Below, in pieces: positions 51,481 through 61,396 of a DNA stretch of 64,000 bases (position 1 is its first letter; the number at the start of each line of letters is the position of its first letter). This DNA is from Oscillospiraceae bacterium (lineage in GTDB: Bacteria > Bacillota > Clostridia > Oscillospirales > Ruminococcaceae). The stretch lies in NCBI GenBank assembly GCA_017547245.1, contig JAFYQD010000007.1, forward strand, positions 78,508 through 142,507, read 5' to 3'. The notes below the pieces were generated by a model that did no database searches, was not told where the DNA came from, and saw nothing but the letters and a program-made list of their open reading frames with translations. A program made the position numbers and the translations under genes.

Positions 51481-52434
51481 ATGACAGAACAGCTTAATGT
51501 TATTGTAAGTTTTCCTACTACCGAAGAACAGCGCAGCCGCATGCAGGCCGCACTGCCCAACGGAAATTTTGTTTTTGAGGCAAAGCCTACGGAAGATATG
51601 ATGGCTTCGGCCCACATCTTTGCAGGCCATCCCACTCCCGACCAGCTTGCCCCGGCCAAAAATCTGCGCTGGTTCCAGTGCGATTTTGCCGGTGTTGACC
51701 GCTATGTGGTTCCCGGCGTTCTGCCCGAAGATGTGCTGCTGACCAACGCCAGGGGTGCCTATGGTCTGGCCATTGCCGAACATATGCTGGCAGGCACCTT
51801 CGCTCTGCTCAAGCGTCTTGACCAGTATCACTGCAACCAGCTGCAGCACGTCTGGCGTGACGAAGGCCCTGTCACTTCGCTGGAAGACGCACGTGTGCTG
51901 CTTTTGGGCGTGGGTGACATCGGCGGATGCTTTGGCCGCAAGGCCAAGGCTCTGGGCAGCTATGTGGTGGGGGTACGCCTGCACAGCGGCCCCAAGCCCG
52001 ACTGGATGGATGAACAGTACACCATCGAAAAGCTGGACCAAGAGCTCGCCAAGGCGGATATTGTTGCTATGTCGCTTCCCGGCACCGCGCTTACCAACGG
52101 CATTATGAATCTGGAACGGATAAAGAAGATGAAGCCCACTGCGGTGCTGGTCAATGGCGGCCGCGGCACCACGGTGGTCACCAACGACCTGAACGAGGCC
52201 CTTCGTCAGGGCTTGATTGCCGGTGCTTTTCTGGATGTAATGGATCCCGAGCCCCTGCCTGCCGACCATCCCCTGTGGGATGCCCCGGGCGCAATGCTTA
52301 CCCCTCACATCGCCGGCTTCTATCATCTGCCCCAGACCGTGCGCAATATCAACGAAATTTTTATTTCCAACCTGCAGGCATATCACGAAAACAGTTCCCT
52401 GCAGAATATCATTGACCGCAAACAAGGTTACTGA
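51481..52434 (+). CDS. D-isomer specific 2-hydroxyacid dehydrogenase family protein
   Basis: 317 residues. NAD-binding motif LLGVGDIGGCFG near 143, and the catalytic Arg in VNGGRGTTVV, Asp/Glu in DVMDPEPLP and His in TPHIAGF are all present. RBS AGGAG. Co-transcribed with trxB by spacing. Closest in style to the phosphoglycerate/glyoxylate-hydroxypyruvate reductase branch; the substrate is not clear. Confidence 0.92.
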   Translation: MTEQLNVIVSFPTTEEQRSRMQAALPNGNFVFEAKPTEDMMASAHIFAGHPTPDQLAPAKNLRWFQCDFAGVDRYVVPGVLPEDVLLTNARGAYGLAIAEHMLAGTFALLKRLDQYHCNQLQHVWRDEGPVTSLEDARVLLLGVGDIGGCFGRKAKALGSYVVGVRLHSGPKPDWMDEQYTIEKLDQELAKADIVAMSLPGTALTNGIMNLERIKKMKPTAVLVNGGRGTTVVTNDLNEALRQGLIAGAFLDVMDPEPLPADHPLWDAPGAMLTPHIAGFYHLPQTVRNINEIFISNLQAYHENSSLQNIIDRKQGY

Positions 52435-52470
52435 AAAAAGCCTCTCTGCCCCAATGGCAGGGGGGCTTTT
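52435..52470 (+). terminator. Terminator after the dehydrogenase
   Basis: AAAAAGCCTCTCTGCC/GGCAGGGGGGCTTTT, with G-T pairs in the middle, then ends in TTTT. Confidence 0.8.
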
Positions 52471-52573
52471 ACGGTACCAAGCCGCAATCTTTCTTTTTTG
52501 ATGCTGCTATGGTAAAATAACCTTCAGACAATAACATTTTTTTGATCTCATAGATTGTTCGGGAGGAAAAGAA

Positions 52574-55500
52574 ATGAAAAAAGCCAATCGTATAATAGCC
52601 TTTGTTCTTGCATTGGTTTCGCTGTTCTGCATGTCGGGCTGCGGCAGTGTGGTGGACTATGCTTTGGAAGCGGCCGTGGAAGAATTGCTGGAAGAATACG
52701 TTGAGGAATACAATGCCTATGAAGAACTGACACAGCCCAAGCAGGAACCTTTGGTTTCGGATGACGGCAGCTTCCATACGGTGGAGGGCAACCTGACCGC
52801 AATCGAGATCAATCAGGGCCTTGGCGTGGGCGTGGATGAAGAAACGGGCGAGAAATACTATATGAACGCCTTCGTTTCCCAGAAAGAAACGGTTATTTTT
52901 GCCCACCTTGCCAAGGCGGAAGAAATCGACACCAGCGGTCAGACACAGTATCTTAAGGTTTATCGTGACGATAAACTGATTGCAACGCTGGCCCCAAACA
53001 ACGGCAACATTACAAATTCCAAGCGCATCGCCTTCACCTTTTTGGGCGATGACCTTTATTCCCTTACTGCCGGAAAGTATGTCTTTGAGGTGACCACCGC
53101 TTCGGGCAGCGGCAGCCGCTGCGTTACCCTGCGCGATACCGGCACCCTGCGTGTGCTGGCTGTACCGGTGCGTGCCAACTACGGCGGCCGCATCACCGAG
53201 CCCGACCCCATCTGGAAAACCGCCGGTGACTATTCTACGGCCTGCTATCCTCTTTCCAAAGGGGACTATATCTACGAGCTGGGCAGCCTGATGGATCTTT
53301 CGGCCAGCCGATATGACCTTTATACCGAAGAGGGCATGTACTATGTCTGGCAGGCACTGGCCTCCCTGCAAAGTCAGGGCAATGGCTACGACCTTATCAT
53401 TGGCTTTGTTAACGGCATGATGACCGCCGACCAGGTGGTGGGCGGCTATACCTATGGCGCTCCTGCCAACATTGTCAACAGCGGCATGCTGGGTGTACCC
53501 TCCACCGTTGCCCACGAAGTGGCCCATTGCTATCTGGTGGGCGACGAATACAACGGCGGTGCCTACAACTTTGAGGTAAATACCGCACCCTACGGCTTCC
53601 GCGGCAGCGATTGGTACAACCGCAACCGCACCATCGTTGCCGACAAGGAATTCATTGTCAGCGGTCTCAGCTATGGCTACCGCACCAATGGCTCGGTCAT
53701 TCATCTGGATCAAAATCCCTATAACTGGTCCTCCCTCAGCACTTGGGATGACAGCCTGCTGCCTACCTGCTTTATGGGCGGCTGTGATGGCGATACCGAA
53801 GAATACTGGATCTCTTCGGCCATCTGGGAACAGCTTTACCAGTGCTTTACCGGCGAACCTGCCCGCAAGGGCAATCCCAATGTGGAAAGCCAGCCGGTCT
53901 CTAACGGCGACATTGTGGAGGAACAGCAGGAAGAGACCACCGATTGGGAAGACTATTACAACTATGATGCATGGTGCCCCAACTGTTATCACGGCATTGT
54001 CTATGACGAGGCCGAAATTTACGGCGCATGTATGGATTGCTGGATGGGTACCCCCATTACCGAAACTCCCTTTACCTGTGTCGCCTGCGGAACTCTCAAC
54101 GATGCCACGCTGGAAACCCTCTATATACTCTGCGAGGGCTGCGGCAAGCTGGTTCCCGCTTCGTCCCTGCAAAGCTCTGCGCAGGCTTCTGCCTCTGTGG
54201 GTTCGGCGGAACCTCAGTCTTTGCGTGTGGTGGAATTGAGCGGTCTTATTTCTCCTCAGGATTTTGAGCCCGAGCCGTTCTTCCTCTACCAAAGCGATAT
54301 TTCCGTCCTGACCCCTGCCACCGAAAGTGAGTATTATGCCCATGCGGTAAGCGCCACCGGCGTTGTTCTGGCGCGCTGCAGCCTCAATGCTGAATTTGTG
54401 GTGAATTCCAATCCTCCCAGAATTTTGGAAAAGGCCCCTGTCAACGAAATCATGGCCTGCCCCGAAAACACCAAGGCCATCGAAGTTTTCTACAAAAACA
54501 AGCTGCTTAAGATTATCGAGCTTTCCGATCATGCTCCCGTAATCACCGACATAACCGTAACCGATGACAACAAAAACATCACCATCGGCTGGAAGGCTTC
54601 CGACGCCGACGGTCAGACCAATCTGGCCGCTCGTCTGTGGTACATAGGCCAGAACGATACTGTCATTCCGCTGGGTTCATATCTTACCGACCTTTATGCC
54701 ACTGCTGTTACCATTCCCACCCAGGACCTGCCCGGCTGTGACCGGGGCAGTTTCTGCCTTATGGTCAGCGATGGTGTAAACACCGCCGAGGCCTATTCCA
54801 AACCCGTTAAGGTGGAATACAAAGCTCCCGAAGTCATCGGTGTGAAAAATACCCTCAAGCCGGTTTATAAGAATACCGAAGAAATTGTCATCAGCCTGAA
54901 TATCTATGATAAACAGGATGGTTGGCTGCAAAATGACAGCCAGGTGGTGTGGTATGATGAGTTCGGCATGGAAAGCCAGTATGGCAGCGTGCTTATTTTC
55001 TTCCCCTATGAGCTGACCGCTGGGGAACACACCTACACCTGCGTGGCCGCCAACAGCAAGGGTTTGGAAACCACCTTTGAAGTAAGCTTTACGGTGGAAG
55101 AAGACTCGGGCGAACTGGAAGGCGCCTGGTATGCCGAATATGTACAGGCCGCTTTGGAAACCGGTTTTGTTATGCCGCTGGATAAGCTGGAAACCACCGG
55201 CATCAACCGTCAGCAGATGTCCCGTGCGCTGGCCAACCTCTATACCATTCTGGGCGGTGAGGTCGACTTTACCGCCTACGATGCTGATGCCATTTCCGAC
55301 ATTCTGGCCGGCACCGATAATTTGTTTGCATGGTATGCGGTAGAAATGGGCTGGATGGAAGCCGACGGCAGCATCTTTGATCCGTTGGGCACCATCACCG
55401 AACAGGAAGCCCTGCAGATGTTCTACAACGTGCTGAGCGATATTGACAGCCACAGCTATCCCGAAGGGGTGGATTTGGCCGAAATTGAACAGTACTTTAT

Positions 55501-55618
55501 CGAAATGGGCATTGTGGACGAACGAATCGAAAACCCCTACGACGCCCTTGCCACCCTGATGCGTGACGAAGCCTTTGTCCGCTACGTCAACTTCGCCCTC
55601 ACCTTTATGGAAGAATAA
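52574..55618 (+). CDS. Large surface lipoprotein with metalloprotease motif, zinc ribbons and SLH-like repeats
   Basis: 1014 residues. The lipoprotein signal ends in MSGC (Cys22). A domain of about 300 residues leads to HEVAHCYLVGDEY (His314, Glu315, His318, Asp324), a zinc-protease site similar to M64-type HExxH..GDEY motifs. Two CxxC pairs follow (CPNCYHG/CMDC and CVACG/CEGCG, about 470-535), then Ig/cadherin-like regions. Three SLH-like repeats close the protein (WYAEYVQAALETGFV..INRQQMSRAL; FDPLGTITEQEALQMFY). RBS GGGAGGA. Predicted cell-surface peptidase with two possible anchors; target unknown. Confidence 0.82.
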   Translation: MKKANRIIAFVLALVSLFCMSGCGSVVDYALEAAVEELLEEYVEEYNAYEELTQPKQEPLVSDDGSFHTVEGNLTAIEINQGLGVGVDEETGEKYYMNAFVSQKETVIFAHLAKAEEIDTSGQTQYLKVYRDDKLIATLAPNNGNITNSKRIAFTFLGDDLYSLTAGKYVFEVTTASGSGSRCVTLRDTGTLRVLAVPVRANYGGRITEPDPIWKTAGDYSTACYPLSKGDYIYELGSLMDLSASRYDLYTEEGMYYVWQALASLQSQGNGYDLIIGFVNGMMTADQVVGGYTYGAPANIVNSGMLGVPSTVAHEVAHCYLVGDEYNGGAYNFEVNTAPYGFRGSDWYNRNRTIVADKEFIVSGLSYGYRTNGSVIHLDQNPYNWSSLSTWDDSLLPTCFMGGCDGDTEEYWISSAIWEQLYQCFTGEPARKGNPNVESQPVSNGDIVEEQQEETTDWEDYYNYDAWCPNCYHGIVYDEAEIYGACMDCWMGTPITETPFTCVACGTLNDATLETLYILCEGCGKLVPASSLQSSAQASASVGSAEPQSLRVVELSGLISPQDFEPEPFFLYQSDISVLTPATESEYYAHAVSATGVVLARCSLNAEFVVNSNPPRILEKAPVNEIMACPENTKAIEVFYKNKLLKIIELSDHAPVITDITVTDDNKNITIGWKASDADGQTNLAARLWYIGQNDTVIPLGSYLTDLYATAVTIPTQDLPGCDRGSFCLMVSDGVNTAEAYSKPVKVEYKAPEVIGVKNTLKPVYKNTEEIVISLNIYDKQDGWLQNDSQVVWYDEFGMESQYGSVLIFFPYELTAGEHTYTCVAANSKGLETTFEVSFTVEEDSGELEGAWYAEYVQAALETGFVMPLDKLETTGINRQQMSRALANLYTILGGEVDFTAYDADAISDILAGTDNLFAWYAVEMGWMEADGSIFDPLGTITEQEALQMFYNVLSDIDSHSYPEGVDLAEIEQYFIEMGIVDERIENPYDALATLMRDEAFVRYVNFALTFMEE

Positions 55619-55624
55619 TCCCAC

Positions 55625-55658
55625 AAAAAAGACCACCCCGGCAGAGGTGGTCTTTTTG
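55625..55658. terminator. Bidirectional terminator
   Basis: AAAAAGACCACC/GGTGGTCTTTTT; ends the surface lipoprotein gene and the convergent comM-type gene. Confidence 0.88.
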
Positions 55659-55680
55659 TTTATGCTGATTCATATGTAGC

Positions 55681-57234
55681 TTAAAGCAGCGCCGATTTTC
55701 TCTGCCAGTACTTTCGGTCCAGGCCGCGGTACTGGATGGCCTCTGCCACATGGTCGGAAGTAATGGTCTCGCTTCCGTCAAGGTCGGCAATGGTGCGGCT
55801 TACCTTCAGCACACGCTCATAGCTTCTGCCCGAAAGCCCAAGCTTGTCAAAGGCCATGTGCAGCATGGTTTCGGCATCGCCGGTCAGTACGCATTCCTGT
55901 CTCAGCAGGGTGGGGGTAAGACGGGCGTTGCAGGTAACGCCGGTGCCGCTGTAGCGCTCGGCCTGCAGCTGCCGTGCCTTCATCACCCGTTCCCGAATGT
56001 CTCTGGAAGGTTCAGCAGGGGAGGCGTCGGCCAGCTCTTCGTACTGTACGGGCAGCACCTCAACGTGCAGGTCAATACGGTCCAGCATGGGGCCGGATAC
56101 CCTGCCCAGATACATGGCTATTTTGGCCTCTCCGCAGGTGCAGGGACGGGTGGGGTGTCCGTAATAGCCGCAGGGACAGGGATTCATGGCGGCCACCAGC
56201 ATGGTGCTGGCAGGATAGCGCACACGCGAGGTGGCACGGCTGATGGTCAGCTCGCCGTCCTCCATAGGCTGGCGCAGCACCTCCAGCGCCCGCTTTTCAA
56301 ATTCAGGAAGTTCATCAAGGAACAGAACCCCATTGTGTGCCAGCGAGATATCACCGGGCAGGGGATTGCTGCCGCCGCCGGTCAGGCCGGCAGGCGATAC
56401 GGTGTGGTGCGGCGCACGGAAAGGTCTGGTGTGTACCAAAGCCTCGCCCACGGGCAGTATTCCTGCCACCGAGTGGATTCTGGTGGTTTCAGTGGCTTCC
56501 TCAAAGGTAAGGGGAGGAAGAATGGAGGGCAGGCGTTTGGCCAGCATGCTTTTGCCGGTGCCGGGAGGGCCAATCATCAGCAGATTGTGTCCGCCTGCGG
56601 CCGCAACCTCCAGCGCACGTTTGGCGTTCTGCTGCCCGCGCACTTCGCTGAAGTCGGGCAGCCCTGCCATAACGATTTCTCCGGTCAGGTCGGGAGGAAT
56701 ATAGGCGGCAGGCTGAATGGCCTCAACCCCCGAAAGATGATCCAGCAGCTGGCGGATATGCTCTACGGGATAGACCGAAACCCCTTGCACCACACTGCCT
56801 TCGGCACCGTTGGCCGCCGGCAGAAACACGCTGTCATATCCGGCATCACGGGCGGCCAGCACCATCGAAAGGGCGCCGGCTACGGGACGTACTTCCCCGG
56901 CCAGCGAAAGTTCTCCCACAAAGGCGCAGCGGCTGACATCGGGCAGGCGGATGGCCCCCGAAAGCTGCAGCAAGGCCAGCAGTATGGGCAGGTCGTACAG
57001 CGGACCGCTTTTTTTCAGGCTTGCAGGTGCAAGGTTGATGACCACCTTGCCGGTGGGGAAGGGGCAGCCCAGATTGGCGAACACCGCCCGTACACGGTCT
57101 CGTGATTCTTTGACCGCCGCATCGGGCAGCCCTACAATATCAAAGGCGGGCATACCGCGGGAAAGGTCAGCCTCGGCTTCCACCGCAAAGCCCTCAATGC
57201 CGTTTATGCCCATGGAATGAAGAGAACAATACAT
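55681..57234 (-). CDS. comM: YifB/ComM family Mg-chelatase-like AAA ATPase
   Basis: 517 residues. An N-terminal Lon-protease-like S5 fold domain (about 1-170, DIVGLPDAAVKESRDRVRAV, GKVVINLAPASLKKSG) is followed by an AAA domain with GPPGTGKSMLAKRLPSILPP and LFLDELPEF, a zinc-finger-like insert (NPCPCGYYGHPTRPCTC) and a C-terminal helical domain (LSGRSYERVLKVSRTIADL). ComM is a helicase promoting branch migration during natural transformation; the role in Clostridia is less clear. Start at 57234 follows GGGAGGA. Confidence 0.94.
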   Translation of the reverse strand: MYCSLHSMGINGIEGFAVEAEADLSRGMPAFDIVGLPDAAVKESRDRVRAVFANLGCPFPTGKVVINLAPASLKKSGPLYDLPILLALLQLSGAIRLPDVSRCAFVGELSLAGEVRPVAGALSMVLAARDAGYDSVFLPAANGAEGSVVQGVSVYPVEHIRQLLDHLSGVEAIQPAAYIPPDLTGEIVMAGLPDFSEVRGQQNAKRALEVAAAGGHNLLMIGPPGTGKSMLAKRLPSILPPLTFEEATETTRIHSVAGILPVGEALVHTRPFRAPHHTVSPAGLTGGGSNPLPGDISLAHNGVLFLDELPEFEKRALEVLRQPMEDGELTISRATSRVRYPASTMLVAAMNPCPCGYYGHPTRPCTCGEAKIAMYLGRVSGPMLDRIDLHVEVLPVQYEELADASPAEPSRDIRERVMKARQLQAERYSGTGVTCNARLTPTLLRQECVLTGDAETMLHMAFDKLGLSGRSYERVLKVSRTIADLDGSETITSDHVAEAIQYRGLDRKYWQRKSALL

Positions 57235-57342
57235 AGCCTTTCCTCCCATAAAAATCTACCTGTTATTATACACCTTGCCTGTTTTGCGGGCAATCAATTT
57301 GGAACATTCTGTCTAAAAAAATATAACCATGGGCAGATATCA

Positions 57343-57371
57343 TTGACAAACTTACACAATAAATGTAATAT
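57343..57371 (+). promoter_or_regulatory. Phosphoglucomutase promoter
   Basis: TTGACA (57343-57348), 17-base spacer, TAATAT (57366-57371). Confidence 0.75.
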
Positions 57372-57446
57372 TCAAAGTGAGTTATTACGCGTCAGCGTAA
57401 ACATACTGTTTTTAAAAATTTTATCATAAAAGGAAGGGTGACCATC

Positions 57447-59156
57447 ATGACAGAACAGGAACTGTTCCTGCGGTGGAGCGAAAAAGCCGTGGAGGATGCC
57501 GACCTCGTTGCCGAGCTGGCTTCCGTTCAGGGCAAAGAAGATGAAATCTATGACCGTTTCTACACCAGCCTCAGCTTTGGTACTGCCGGCCTGCGCGGTG
57601 TACTGGGCGCCGGCACCAACCGCATGAACATCTATACCGTGCGCCAGGCCACTCAGGGCATGGCCAATCACCTGAACGATACCTGCAAGAACCCCACCGC
57701 AGCCATTGCTTACGACAGCCGCAACAAGAGCGAACTGTTTGCAAAGGAAACTGCCGCCGTTTTTGCCGCCAACGGTATCAAGGCATACATCTATAAAGAA
57801 CTGATGCCCACCCCCGCACTCAGCTATGCTGTGCGCGAGCTGCACTGTGATGCCGGCGTAAACATCACCGCCAGCCACAACCCTGCCCAGTACAACGGCT
57901 ATAAGGCTTATGACGAAACCGGCTGTCAGCTTGGCCCCGATGCCGCCAATGCCGTTTACGACTACATCCAGAAGACCGACATTTTTGACGAAGTTAAGCA
58001 CATCGATTTTGAAGAAGGCCTGAAAAACGGCATGATCGAATACATCGGTGACGATTTTGTTGACCAGTACATCAACCGTGTTCTGGAAGAACAGATCAAC
58101 CCCGGCATCTGCAACGGCGCAGGCTTCAAGCTGGTTTACACCCCCCTCAATGGTGCAGGCCGCCGCTGCGTAACCGAAATGCTCAAGAAGATCGGCATCG
58201 ATGATGTCACCGTTGTTCCCGAACAGGAATGGCCCGATGGCAATTTCCCCACCTGCCCCTATCCCAACCCCGAAATTCTGCAGGCTATGCAGCTGGGTCT
58301 GGATCTGTACGAAAAGCTGGATGCCGACCTTCTGCTGGCCACCGACCCCGACTGTGACCGTGTTGGCGCCGCCGTTCGCCAGAATGGCAAGCCCCGTCTC
58401 ATCTCCGGCAACGAAATGGGCGTTCTGATGCTGGATTACATCGCACGCAGCCGTGTGGAAACCGGCACCATGCCTGCCGATCCCATCGTGGTTCGTTCCA
58501 TTGTTACCACCAACATGACCGATGCTGTTGCCGCCAGCTATGGTGTCAAGGTTGTTCCCGTTCTCACCGGCTTCAAGTTCATCGGCGAACAGATCCGCAT
58601 TCTGGAAGAAAAGGGCTGCCCCGAAAACTTCCTGCTGGGTTACGAAGAAAGCTACGGCTACCTCACCAGCGGCTATGTTCGCGACAAGGATGCCGTTGAC
58701 GGTTCGCTGATCATCTGCGAAATGGCTGCCTGGTATAAGCGTCAGGGCAAGACTCTGGCCGATGCTTTGGATGACCTGTATGCCAAGTACGGTTTCTACC
58801 GCAACTTTGTACAAAGCATGGCATTCGAAGGCGCCGACGGCATGGCCAAGATGGCTGCCATCATGGACGGCCTGCGCAGCAATCCTCCCGCATCCATCGG
58901 CGGCCGTGAGGTTGAATACCTCAGCGACTACGGCCGTTCGGTCACCATCCGTGGCGGAGAAGAAACCCCCATCGACCTGCCCAAGAGCAATGTTCTGGAA
59001 TTTGGTGTAGCCGGTGCAGGCACCGTTACCGTTCGTCCTTCCGGCACCGAACCCAAGATCAAGGTTTACTACTCCCTCAAGGCCGATACTCCCGAAGCTG
59101 CCGAGGCCCTGAACAAGGAATTGATGGAAGACATCAATGCCAAGATGGGCCTGTAA
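57447..59156 (+). CDS. pgcA: Phosphoglucomutase (alpha-D-phosphohexomutase)
   Basis: Interconverts glucose-1- and glucose-6-phosphate, feeding glycogen and envelope sugar synthesis. 569 residues, four domains. FGTAGLRGVLGAGTNRMN at the N-terminus, phosphoserine in TASHNPAQYNGYK (Ser143), metal loop TDPDCDRVG, sugar loop YEESYGY, and phosphate loop RPSGTEPKIKVYY. All catalytic motifs intact, in contrast to the degenerate homologue at 11.6 kb. ATG at 57447 follows GGAAGGG; GTG at 57438 is on the RBS. Confidence 0.95.
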   Translation: MTEQELFLRWSEKAVEDADLVAELASVQGKEDEIYDRFYTSLSFGTAGLRGVLGAGTNRMNIYTVRQATQGMANHLNDTCKNPTAAIAYDSRNKSELFAKETAAVFAANGIKAYIYKELMPTPALSYAVRELHCDAGVNITASHNPAQYNGYKAYDETGCQLGPDAANAVYDYIQKTDIFDEVKHIDFEEGLKNGMIEYIGDDFVDQYINRVLEEQINPGICNGAGFKLVYTPLNGAGRRCVTEMLKKIGIDDVTVVPEQEWPDGNFPTCPYPNPEILQAMQLGLDLYEKLDADLLLATDPDCDRVGAAVRQNGKPRLISGNEMGVLMLDYIARSRVETGTMPADPIVVRSIVTTNMTDAVAASYGVKVVPVLTGFKFIGEQIRILEEKGCPENFLLGYEESYGYLTSGYVRDKDAVDGSLIICEMAAWYKRQGKTLADALDDLYAKYGFYRNFVQSMAFEGADGMAKMAAIMDGLRSNPPASIGGREVEYLSDYGRSVTIRGGEETPIDLPKSNVLEFGVAGAGTVTVRPSGTEPKIKVYYSLKADTPEAAEALNKELMEDINAKMGL

Positions 59157-59219
59157 AAGCAAACTGGCCTTTTCCACAAACTTTTCAAAGATTTTTCAGC
59201 AAAAAAACTGCGAAAAGAC

Positions 59220-59248
59220 TTGAAATTCAACCAAATGTGTGCTAACAT
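59220..59248 (+). promoter_or_regulatory. rpmE promoter
   Basis: TTGAAA (59220-59225), 17-base spacer, TAACAT (59243-59248). Confidence 0.65.
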
Positions 59249-59287
59249 AGGTCAGTAATGTTTGGGAATCGAAAGAGGTGAAACGCA

Positions 59288-59485
59288 ATGAAAGAAGCTA
59301 TCCATCCCAAGTATGGTCCTGCAGTCATCAAGTGCGCCTGCGGCGAAGTGATCGAAACTCGTTCCACTAAGCCTGAAATCCGTGTTGAAATCTGCTCCAA
59401 GTGCCACCCCTTCTTCACCGGCCGTCAGAAGCTGGTTGACACCGGTGGTCGTGTAGATCGTTTCAACAAGCGCTTTGGCCTCTAA
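59288..59485 (+). CDS. rpmE: 50S ribosomal protein L31 (zinc-binding form)
   Basis: 65 residues. [20 protein letters not shown] and [29 protein letters not shown]. Four cysteines (16, 18, 36, 39) make this the zinc-containing C+ type. RBS AGAGGTG. A perfect 11-bp hairpin at 59517-59543 follows. Confidence 0.98.
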   Translation: MKEAIHPKYGPAVIKCACGEVIETRSTKPEIRVEICSKCHPFFTGRQKLVDTGGRVDRFNKRFGL

Positions 59486-59516
59486 GCTGACAGCGAAAAT
59501 ACAAACAAGCCTAAAA

Positions 59517-59543
59517 GGGCGGTGCAATATCTTTGCACCGCCC
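59517..59543 (+). other. Hairpin after rpmE without T run
   Basis: GGGCGGTGCAA/TTGCACCGCCC with loop TATCT, followed by TGCTTACG. On the other strand it would be followed by TTTTAG. It may be a poor terminator or a processing site between rpmE and the YigZ gene. Confidence 0.5.
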
Positions 59544-59584
59544 TGCTTACGCTTTCCGGATTATTTGTGAAAGGAGCCTTTGCC

Positions 59585-60223
59585 ATGTCTTTGCGTCCCT
59601 ATACCACCATTGCCGCACCGGCTCAGGATGAGTTTGTGGAACGCCGCAGCCGGTTTATCGGCCACATTGCGCCGGTTACCACCGAAGAAGAGGCCATGGC
59701 CTTTCTGAAAGGGCTGCGCGACAAGCACTACGATGCCCGTCACAATGTGTTCGCCTTTGTGCTGCGCGACGGCCGCAGCCGCTTTTCGGATGACGGCGAA
59801 CCTTCCGGAACAGGCGGAAAGCCGGTCATGGATGTCATTACCGGCGCAGGGCTAAGTGATGTTGCCGTGGTGGTCACACGCTATTTTGGCGGTGTTCTGC
59901 TGGGCACAGGCGGTTTGACCCATGCATACAGTCAGGGGGCAAGTCTGGCGGTAGCCGCTGCCAAACTGCGCCACATGCGTCCTGCCACTGCCATGAAGAT
60001 TACCTGCGACTACGGCTTTTACGGCCAGCTTTCCTATCTGCTGCCCCGTTACGAGGTCTTTACCGCCTCCAGCGATTTTGGCGAAAAGGTCACCCTTGAC
60101 CTGCGCTGCCCCACCGAACATGTCAAGGCTCTTTGCAGCGAACTGACCGAACTTACCTCGGGTCAGCTCAAACCTGAAATCGGCGAGGAAGAATATCTGG
60201 ATACAAACGGCGCAAAGGCCTGA
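59585..60223 (+). CDS. YigZ/IMPACT family protein
   Basis: 212 residues. The IMPACT N-terminal domain (FVERRSRFIGHIAPVTTEEEAMAFL, DARHNVFAFVLRDG.. FSDDGEPSGTGGKPVMDVI, VVVTRYFGGVLLGTGGLTHAYSQGA) is followed by a DUF1949 EF-G-like C-terminal domain (ITCDYGFYGQLSYLLPRYEV). Proposed to act near translation or stress response; biochemical role open. ATG at 59585 follows AAGGAG at eight bases. Confidence 0.93.
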   Translation: MSLRPYTTIAAPAQDEFVERRSRFIGHIAPVTTEEEAMAFLKGLRDKHYDARHNVFAFVLRDGRSRFSDDGEPSGTGGKPVMDVITGAGLSDVAVVVTRYFGGVLLGTGGLTHAYSQGASLAVAAAKLRHMRPATAMKITCDYGFYGQLSYLLPRYEVFTASSDFGEKVTLDLRCPTEHVKALCSELTELTSGQLKPEIGEEEYLDTNGAKA

Positions 60224-60352
60224 CTTTATCTGCAAAAAAGCTCGTAAAAAGAAATTTTTCAGAAAAAATTGACTTCAGCAAGGAATTATTTCTTTTTTTA
60301 CGTATACTATATTGACAGAACATTCAAAATATGACGAAAGGGGGCGACTGCT

Positions 60353-61360
60353 GTGACCATCAGTCAGGAATATATGAAAAGGGAACGTGAATTCCTTTCC
60401 GACTATGCTTCGTTTTCCGACAGCACACGCGGCAGGGAAGTGCCGATTGAAGATTGCCCGCTGCGCACACCCTATCAGCGTGACCGTGACCGAATTATCC
60501 ACAGCAATGCCTACCGCCGCCTGATGCACAAAACACAGGTGTTCCTTTCGCCCGAGGGTGACCATTACCGCACCCGCCTGACCCACACCATGGAGGTCAG
60601 TCAGATTGCACGCACCATCGCCCGTGCCCTCCGCCTCAACGAAGATCTTACCGAGGCCATTGCGCTGGGCCACGACCTGGGCCACACCCCCTTTGGTCAT
60701 GCCGGTGAACGTGTGCTCAACAAGCTCAATCCCGGCGGCTTTTCTCACAGCGAACAAAGCGCCCGTGTGGTGGAAAAGCTGGAAAATGGCGGCAAGGGTC
60801 TCAACCTTTGCTGGGAAGTGCGCGACGGCATTCGTTGCCATTCTTCGGGCAGCATGGATGACCGTGCCGCCACGCTGGAAGGCCGCATTGTGCGTTTTTC
60901 CGATAAAATTGCCTATATGAACCATGACCTGGACGATGCTGTGCGTGCCGGTCTGCTTTCCGAAAGGGATCTTCCCTGGGAAGTGCACTATCATTTGGGG
61001 CGCAGCAAGTCGGAACGCATTTCGTCCTTTATCAACGACATCGTGTCAAACAGCCGTGAAGACATTTATATGTCCGCCGATGTTCAGCACTGCTATGATA
61101 TTTTTATGGAATTCATGTTTGATCAGGTTTATACCAATCCCATCGCCAAGGGCGAAGAAGTAAAAGCCTGTGCCATGATCCAGCAGTTGTTTGAATACTA
61201 TGTGGCCAATCGGGAAAAGCTGCCCAGGGAATACTGGGGCATTGCCGAAGAAGAGGGCCTGGAACGTGCTGTGTGCGATTATATTTCGGGTATGAGTGAC
61301 CGTTACTGTGTCACCGTATTCAAAGATTTGTTCATCCCCAAGGCCTGGAGCGTCGTCTAA
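60353..61360 (+). CDS. dgt: Deoxyguanosinetriphosphate triphosphohydrolase-like HD protein
   Basis: Hydrolyses dNTPs to nucleoside and triphosphate. 335 residues, the shorter YfbR-unrelated Dgt type. The HD-superfamily metal motif is in RTRLTHTMEVSQIA and IALGHDLGHTPFGHAGE, preceded by RRLMHKTQVF. GTG start at 60353, with GAAAGGGGG upstream. A TATACT at 60303-60308 may be its -10. Placed before dnaG and rpoD, a common clostridial order that links dNTP control to replication. Confidence 0.93.
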   Translation: MTISQEYMKREREFLSDYASFSDSTRGREVPIEDCPLRTPYQRDRDRIIHSNAYRRLMHKTQVFLSPEGDHYRTRLTHTMEVSQIARTIARALRLNEDLTEAIALGHDLGHTPFGHAGERVLNKLNPGGFSHSEQSARVVEKLENGGKGLNLCWEVRDGIRCHSSGSMDDRAATLEGRIVRFSDKIAYMNHDLDDAVRAGLLSERDLPWEVHYHLGRSKSERISSFINDIVSNSREDIYMSADVQHCYDIFMEFMFDQVYTNPIAKGEEVKACAMIQQLFEYYVANREKLPREYWGIAEEEGLERAVCDYISGMSDRYCVTVFKDLFIPKAWSVV

Positions 61361-61396
61361 TACGATGAAAGCAATAAAAGGGAAGGAGTGACCGCC

